The translations under genes and the position numbers were made by a program. From positions 62,001 to 126,000 of the forward strand of contig WHVD01000042.1 in assembly GCA_015178975.1 (NCBI GenBank): a stretch of DNA of 64,000 bases, in the 5' to 3' direction. This stretch comes from Hysterangium stoloniferum. Taxonomy: Eukaryota; Basidiomycota; Agaricomycetes; Hysterangiales; Hysterangiaceae. The notes under the pieces were generated by a model. The model saw only the letters and a program-made list of their open reading frames with translations, was not told where the DNA came from and ran no database searches. Below are positions 59,060 to 64,000 of the stretch, piece by piece (the first letter of the stretch is position 1; each line of letters opens with the position of its first letter).

Positions 59060-62000
59060 TTACACATAAATTTCCTCTTCATCAGAGGATAGCTCAACTT
59101 CAAGCAATGCAGCCTCTGAATCCCCGCTCTGTAAACTTGTTTCGATTTCTTCGTCACTCTCAATATCCATCTCAAATGAAGAGGAAGGCATTGGAGGATG
59201 GATGAGGAGGTCCTTTTGAATTGCACATTTGACAACTTGAAGTGCTTCAACAATGTCATTTTTTAAACAGTTTCGACGGCATGTGAGTGTAATGCCACCC
59301 GCCAAAAATGCCCTCTCACTAGATACAGAGGAAGCCATAATGGGAAGATAATCCAGGGCTAAGGATGCCCATACTGGATATCTATCACAATTAGCCTGTT
59401 TTAAAAATTAAGAATATGAAATAAATAAAATTGCGGTTAAAAAACTTACCCACCATTCCACAATTCCCTTCGATTCTGGGACTACCTCTTGAGTTTGAAA
59501 CCAGCGCTGGTACTCACACATCCAAGGTGATGCACTTAAGGAAGCTTCATCATCGTCGTCGTCATCACTACTTTCGAGTTCAAGTAAAAGCTGCGATAAT
59601 TTTGTGGTTTTTGGGTATTTAGGCTTAATGACGGGAGCACCATTTCCATATAACTTTATGTACCGTTCCCGAAACTATAAAAATAAATTAGTGATTGAAA
59701 GTCGAAAAACACACATTCTCACTATTTTTTCAACACGCTCAAGTGCCCAAGTTTTTAATTCGGCACCCCAGTACTTCTTGAAATGCTGCACTTTTTGTGA
59801 GGGATTAAGCACTGTGAAAATCAGGGACTATGAAGTGGGACAGATCAGTATAATGTATATGACATACCCATGGCAATGAGATAGGCATTGGATTCCTCAG
59901 TTTTGTTATAGTACTCAGCAATTTTTGCAATTCCGGCTCCTAGGGGTGAAATAAACAGTGGGCTACACTTAGAATGATGCTTTGTCCATGCAGCATGCAA
60001 TCCCTCAAGTGCGGGAATTGCCAAATAAAGTGTAGGATAATTTTCCGATGAGAAGGCTTGTTGTGCAGCGTCTGCATACTGATAAAACCAATTCAATGGG
60101 TAATTGGATGACGTGAAATTGAATAAAATACTTACACTTATTAATTCTCGAAATTCCTGGATCTCGTCCCATTCTGCCGTATCCAATGCAATTGAACGAA
60201 GTTTTGCACACCTTGTGATGTCATTCTCTTCAGCTGTTATGTCAAATATAAAGCGGTCCACATGCTGTAAACCAATATAAAATATCAGAATAACTAAGTA
60301 TCATCTCTGTTTTAATACTTACATCCCGTAAAAGATATGCCCGGTTCACCATAACAAAAGTAGATGATGACCAACGAACTGGCATATCTAATAACAGTGT
60401 TTGTGGCCGATCGGAGCCTTTGTCCTTTTGTGGTTTGAGAAATAGATCTTTTCTTTTACTTGAGCTTCGAACCTGAAGTATTATAGATAGTATCAGTGTG
60501 AACAGAATGCATCTTTAATCACATACCTTCACAACTATGGCACGAACCATCCCCAATACATCCTTCTTGTCACCTGTGCCTTGAGTCGGAAGGTGTGCTT
60601 CTGGGTCATGTGGGTTGTAGTGTTTAGCACCCGAATATGTCGAGATAATTGCTTGAGTGGCCAAATTAATGACATGCGCAAGGCAACTGAAATTTTAATA
60701 TTATTTAATGTTAGTATTGTATAAAGCAGACATAATGAAAAACTCACCGAATCCGATGTTCTTTCCAATCATATTTTTCACCTGTTGCTCCTTCGAAAAG
60801 GACCATGAACTCTCTCATCATTGTGCCATTGTTTGCTGCATTGTCAGAGGTGATCCAACCAGTCTATTAAATTATATTAAATAATGGCTTGTGACATTGT
60901 AATTGTTATATGTACTTACTTTTTTGATAATATCAACCCGGCTGATAAGTTTGAATAGTGCCATTGCAAGCCGCTTGCCACTGTGTGAGCAGTTCATCTT
61001 TGTAAACCCAATTAGTGAGGCTTGTAGGGTCCATGTTTTTGAATCGGTCCATTCAATCCAGTGTGCCGTGACAGCAAAGTATGAGTCCGCATTACTTGCC
61101 TGCCAGCAGTCACACGTGAATGAAACTTTGCCCTTGACCATTGGGCCCTGAAATAAAGTTTTTAGCTCAAAACTTTGATATTTAAAAAGAAACTAAGACT
61201 CACATTTATTCTCTCCTTGATATCAAGTAGGTGTTGCCTAAAAAGTGATATAATTCCTTCCCGGGTAGCCTTTTGTGCTGGAATCTTTACCCCATTCTTG
61301 GCGCAAGAAGCAATATTAATCATTTCTTTAAATTTTGGATGATTCAAGGCTTGAATTGGCTTTGGAATCAATGTTATTGCTAAATAAAGTAAAGATTTAA
61401 TAGTGTAATAACATACTTGATCTGTCTCAATCAACCACTCCAAAGCGGCCTGCTTAAAAGCCTCATCTGAGTATTGAATAACATTTTTAGCTGGGCCAAC
61501 TGGTTTGAAATGGTCAGTGACGCTGGACTGAGTCAATATTGCTTCTCTCATTTTTAAGAGATGCTTTGGGAGTTTGTTTGTTGTTCCGGGTGTCTCTTTA
61601 ACCCATTTAACGTAAGCACCCTGTCACCATATAATTAAAATTTATAATCAATAAAGAGATATCATAAAGTTTACATACTGTGTGATTTGATTCGAGATGT
61701 CGGCGCAAAGTTGTCACCTCGTTAGTAATTGAGCTGTCACTGAAAAAATTTTGATTTATTTAATTAAAAATGTAGCTGTGATGTACTCACCGACAAATTT
61801 TGCATTTTCTTCTTTTTTTCCCATTAATGGTGCTGGGGGCATGAAAAAAATGATCTATATCTCTGGTCTTATTTTTGTTCTTCATCATTTCCTCTCCAAT
61901 CTCTTCAATTCCATCCATGTCATTGCATATCACATCCTTACAGGCATCTGAGACTGAAATAATATTTAAATAGATTATATTACTTGTTTTAAATATATTT

Positions 62001-62313
62001 GAATTTCAAAAAACACACCATTGACAGTGGCAGTGATAGCCGACTTGATTTTTTTTTTCTCAGGTCCTGTTTCACATACAATCTCATCTATTGGTAGGCT
62101 ATGTTTCAATAAATGTTTTGATGCCGTTTCAGTGGTGGGCACATCAGCTGGCCCAGGGCATGTGGAAGACAATTTAACTACTAAACTTGGCGGAAGTTGC
62201 CTCAATTCTATGTTATTCGGATCACGGAGCACTCGGTTCATCGTACGGATCCGTGCTGAGCACCCTGGAGACTTACTTGGCTGTCCCAGGCAAGGTTTTG
62301 ACTTTGGCAGCAT
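59060..62313 (-). CDS. hAT transposase with BED finger
   Basis: About 14 exons are separated by introns of roughly 45-60 bp, starting at ATG 62313 and stopping at 59060. Following the minus strand, a disordered N-terminus is followed by a BED zinc finger split by an intron (KCKIC..LRRHLESNH, about 61800-61690). The catalytic Asp block VSFTCDCWQASNADSYF (about 61120) and WITSDNAANN (about 60850) come next. Then CLAHVINLATQAI (about 60685), MPVRWSSSTFVM (about 60390), and the C-terminal dimerisation domain YPVWASLALDYLPIMASSVS SERAF (about 59385-59310), with an acidic tail. The order matches hAT elements. I see no in-frame break inside the exons I read, so it may be functional; exon joints were not all verified. 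Confidence 0.85.
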
Positions 62314-62399
62314 TGTGTACAAGGGAGTTGGAATAGAAATTGAACGGTGGCTTACATTATACAGAAGACACTCTGACGATCCTTGACCATGTGGTACCT

Positions 62400-62571
62400 T
62401 GTCCTTACCTTGTGGCCACTAGCAGGCCGCGGCTTGGTGGCCCGGCTTGGACTTAAAATATCTCAGGCCGGGCCCAGAGTGGACGGCCTAAGTACAGCTC
62501 GGCTCGGCTTGGGCTTTTCAGGGCCCAGCTCAGCCAGCCCACGGCCTGAGGCCGGGCCTTGCCAATCACTA
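62400..62571 (-). repeat. hAT right end: TIR and GC-rich subterminal region
   Basis: Inverse counterpart of the left end, with the same GGCCCGGCC and GGCCTGAG-type words. Confidence 0.8.
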
Positions 62572-62889
62572 CACCTCATCATCACTTCCCTGTGATCCAT
62601 CCTACACTTCACTTCCTTGATCAGCCTTCCAATCACCCACCTTGATGTAGTATAAAGCTCTTTTCATGTACACTACAGTTCTTCAGTTCAAATAGTGACT
62701 TAGATTAGCCTCTCTTAGTTTTCCCCCTTTTATCCTCACCATCATACTCCTCAAGAGTGGTCTTCAGCAAGCTGTGACCCTCTATCTCTCAACTCTTAGT
62801 AATTCAGCCCTCCAGTCAATTAAGCTAAGCGTTGACCCTTGCTCATATTTTACTATCTGCTTTGTTTGAAATACTGGAGCATCCTGACA
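62572..62889 (+). repeat. LTR of another element, right part
   Basis: Continues the LTR interrupted by the hAT element. Ends GCATCCTGACA. Confidence 0.55.
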
Positions 62890-64000
62890 GTTTGTGTGAG
62901 GGTGCAACACCTGAGTTGAAGCCAAGCTCCACTACAGTTATAGAGTCGGACCTCCTGACTAGTATGATCTTTATCATTGGCCCCCCAATTAACTCATTTC
63001 CCATCATCAGCCCTCCAACTAGAGCATTCCCCCTCTTCCTGGCTTAGATCTTAAAAGGTTGGGGCATGGGGTCTTTGGAGGGTCTGGGTAACAAAATGAG
63101 AGAATAGAAGGGGGATCAGGGCACACAATAGTGACCATAGTGGACAAGTGGACTACCACTCAAACACAAACACATAATAGTCACCAGAAGTCACCAGACT
63201 ATGGCCACATGGTGAACAGAACCAAAGTCATGGATAAGGACTACTATGAATACATGTGGGTACTTTGGGTTCCAAACCACATATTCCAGGGCTGAGGACC
63301 AGTCCTCTTGGATTGTGGAGGCCCTGAACGGCAGGTCTCAGTATCCAAGATATTGGTTGGGCTTCTCAAGGCCCTAATTTCCAACAGGATGCAGTGGGCT
63401 CAGGATGAGTCTGCTGCAATGAAAGGGTGATGAAGGAGGTCTGTGTGCTGCATAGGTAGCTCAAGGACTACTACAATGTTCAGCTGCAGCAGGCGGAGGA
63501 AGGGGATGGTGGAACTGAGTCAGAGGAGACCAAGGGATCTATGGGAGAGGTGGAACTGAAGAGCCTACATGAAGAATTTGATGAGGCTGGGAAGCAGGAG
63601 GCTGCCGAAGGGCTGTGGAAAAACCTTTAGAATAGAAAAGATAATAACAATTTTTTGTTCACATGATAAAGGATCATGAGAAAGTGAGAGGACTTAAAAA
63701 ATAAGAGGAAGAAATAGGGCAATGGGAAGTTACAGAAGGAAGCCCTTATTGAAAAGCTGTGGGTTTGTGACTAGAGAAAGGAGCAGGGCCCAGGCTTAAT
63801 AGGATATACACCAAAATATGACAGCACCTCCCCATACACAGTTCAAAAATGCGCCCTGTGTTCAGATGCACACACAGTGACTAGTCAATATTCTCCTGCC
63901 TGAGAAGCTATTATCCTGCAACACAACAAAAAGTCTGGCACATTCTACAGTGTCATTCACAGGAATACCCAAGCGTGTGTCAAACGAAGAGATTATCTAG
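62890..64000 (-). mobile_element. Gypsy-type fragment with accessory block, running off the window
   Basis: The plus strand near 63460-63630 reads KDYYNVQLQQAEEGDGGTES, then ELKSLHEEFDEAGKQ, and is followed by TTTAGAATAG..AAAGATAATAA. The same end (SLQEFIDSGKQ and TTTAGAATAG..AAAGATAATGA) occurs on the minus strand near 56205-56290. This is therefore the accessory region of a gypsy-type element in the opposite orientation. It is a fossil with several breaks and no clear LTR junction. Confidence 0.4.

Larger units (their letters stand above)
58848..62571 (-). mobile_element. hAT transposon, complete-looking
   Basis: A 3724-bp element is flanked by a perfect 8-bp target duplication CACCTCAT (58840-58847 and 62572-62579), the hallmark of hAT elements. 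The ends are TAGTGATTGGCAAGGCCCGG on both sides (inverted). The outer roughly 150 bp at each end are very GC-rich, packed with GGCCCGGCC, GGCCTGGGCC and GGCTTGGGC words. The single transposase gene is on the minus strand and looks intact. Confidence 0.93.

Overview
The window looks like a basidiomycete (Agaricomycete) nuclear contig. The evidence is short introns of about 45-65 bp with GT..AG ends, a FunK1-type kinase relic, a DUF6533 seven-helix membrane protein, a fungal alginate-lyase-like secreted enzyme, small cysteine-rich orphan proteins, and a chromodomain Ty3/gypsy element. No bacterial-style operons are present.

Left part (1-31 kb) is gene-poor host sequence. It holds a decayed FunK1 kinase (about 7.0-8.7 kb), a 1.5-kb degenerate minisatellite (9.9-11.4 kb), a decayed P-loop protein (12.4-13.4 kb), a DUF6533 membrane protein on the minus strand (13.8-15.4 kb), and an apparently intact nine-exon alginate-lyase-like gene (19.4-21.2 kb). 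It also holds a segmental-duplication unit with a small Cys-rich gene (23.8-25.4 kb), a zinc-finger relic (25.9-26.5 kb), a third Cys-rich paralogue (29.2 kb) and a tRNA-like sequence (29.76 kb).

Right part (31-64 kb) is a stack of nested transposable elements. A young Ty3/gypsy chromovirus (31363-39070, 720-bp LTRs, 5-bp duplication CAGAC) sits inside an older, related, reverse-oriented LTR. A decayed pogo/CENP-B element (40644-49902) is split by an LTR-like repeat and by a 5.57-kb TA-flanked IS630/Tc1/mariner element (43528-49092). That element has long inverted repeats, an open DD34E transposase and a convergent, open 541-residue accessory gene; it is itself hit by a 1.3-kb non-autonomous LTR (TRIM) element with TAACC duplications. 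At 50.5-51.6 kb a second, inverted copy of the LTR-like repeat occurs. A diverged copy of the 24-kb segmental duplication lies at 52.5-54.3 kb. A complete-looking hAT transposon (58848-62571, CACCTCAT duplications, GC-rich ends) sits in another LTR, between gypsy fragments.

The most interesting observations are: (1) the two-gene Tc1/mariner element, whose accessory protein belongs to no family I can name; (2) an antisense coiled-coil/Cys-rich gene lying between pol and the 3' LTR of the gypsy element, with relatives in two other gypsy fragments; (3) the dated nesting order; (4) LTR differences that are almost all CpG transitions, pointing to cytosine methylation. All gene models are read by eye from the sequence, without database or transcript support.
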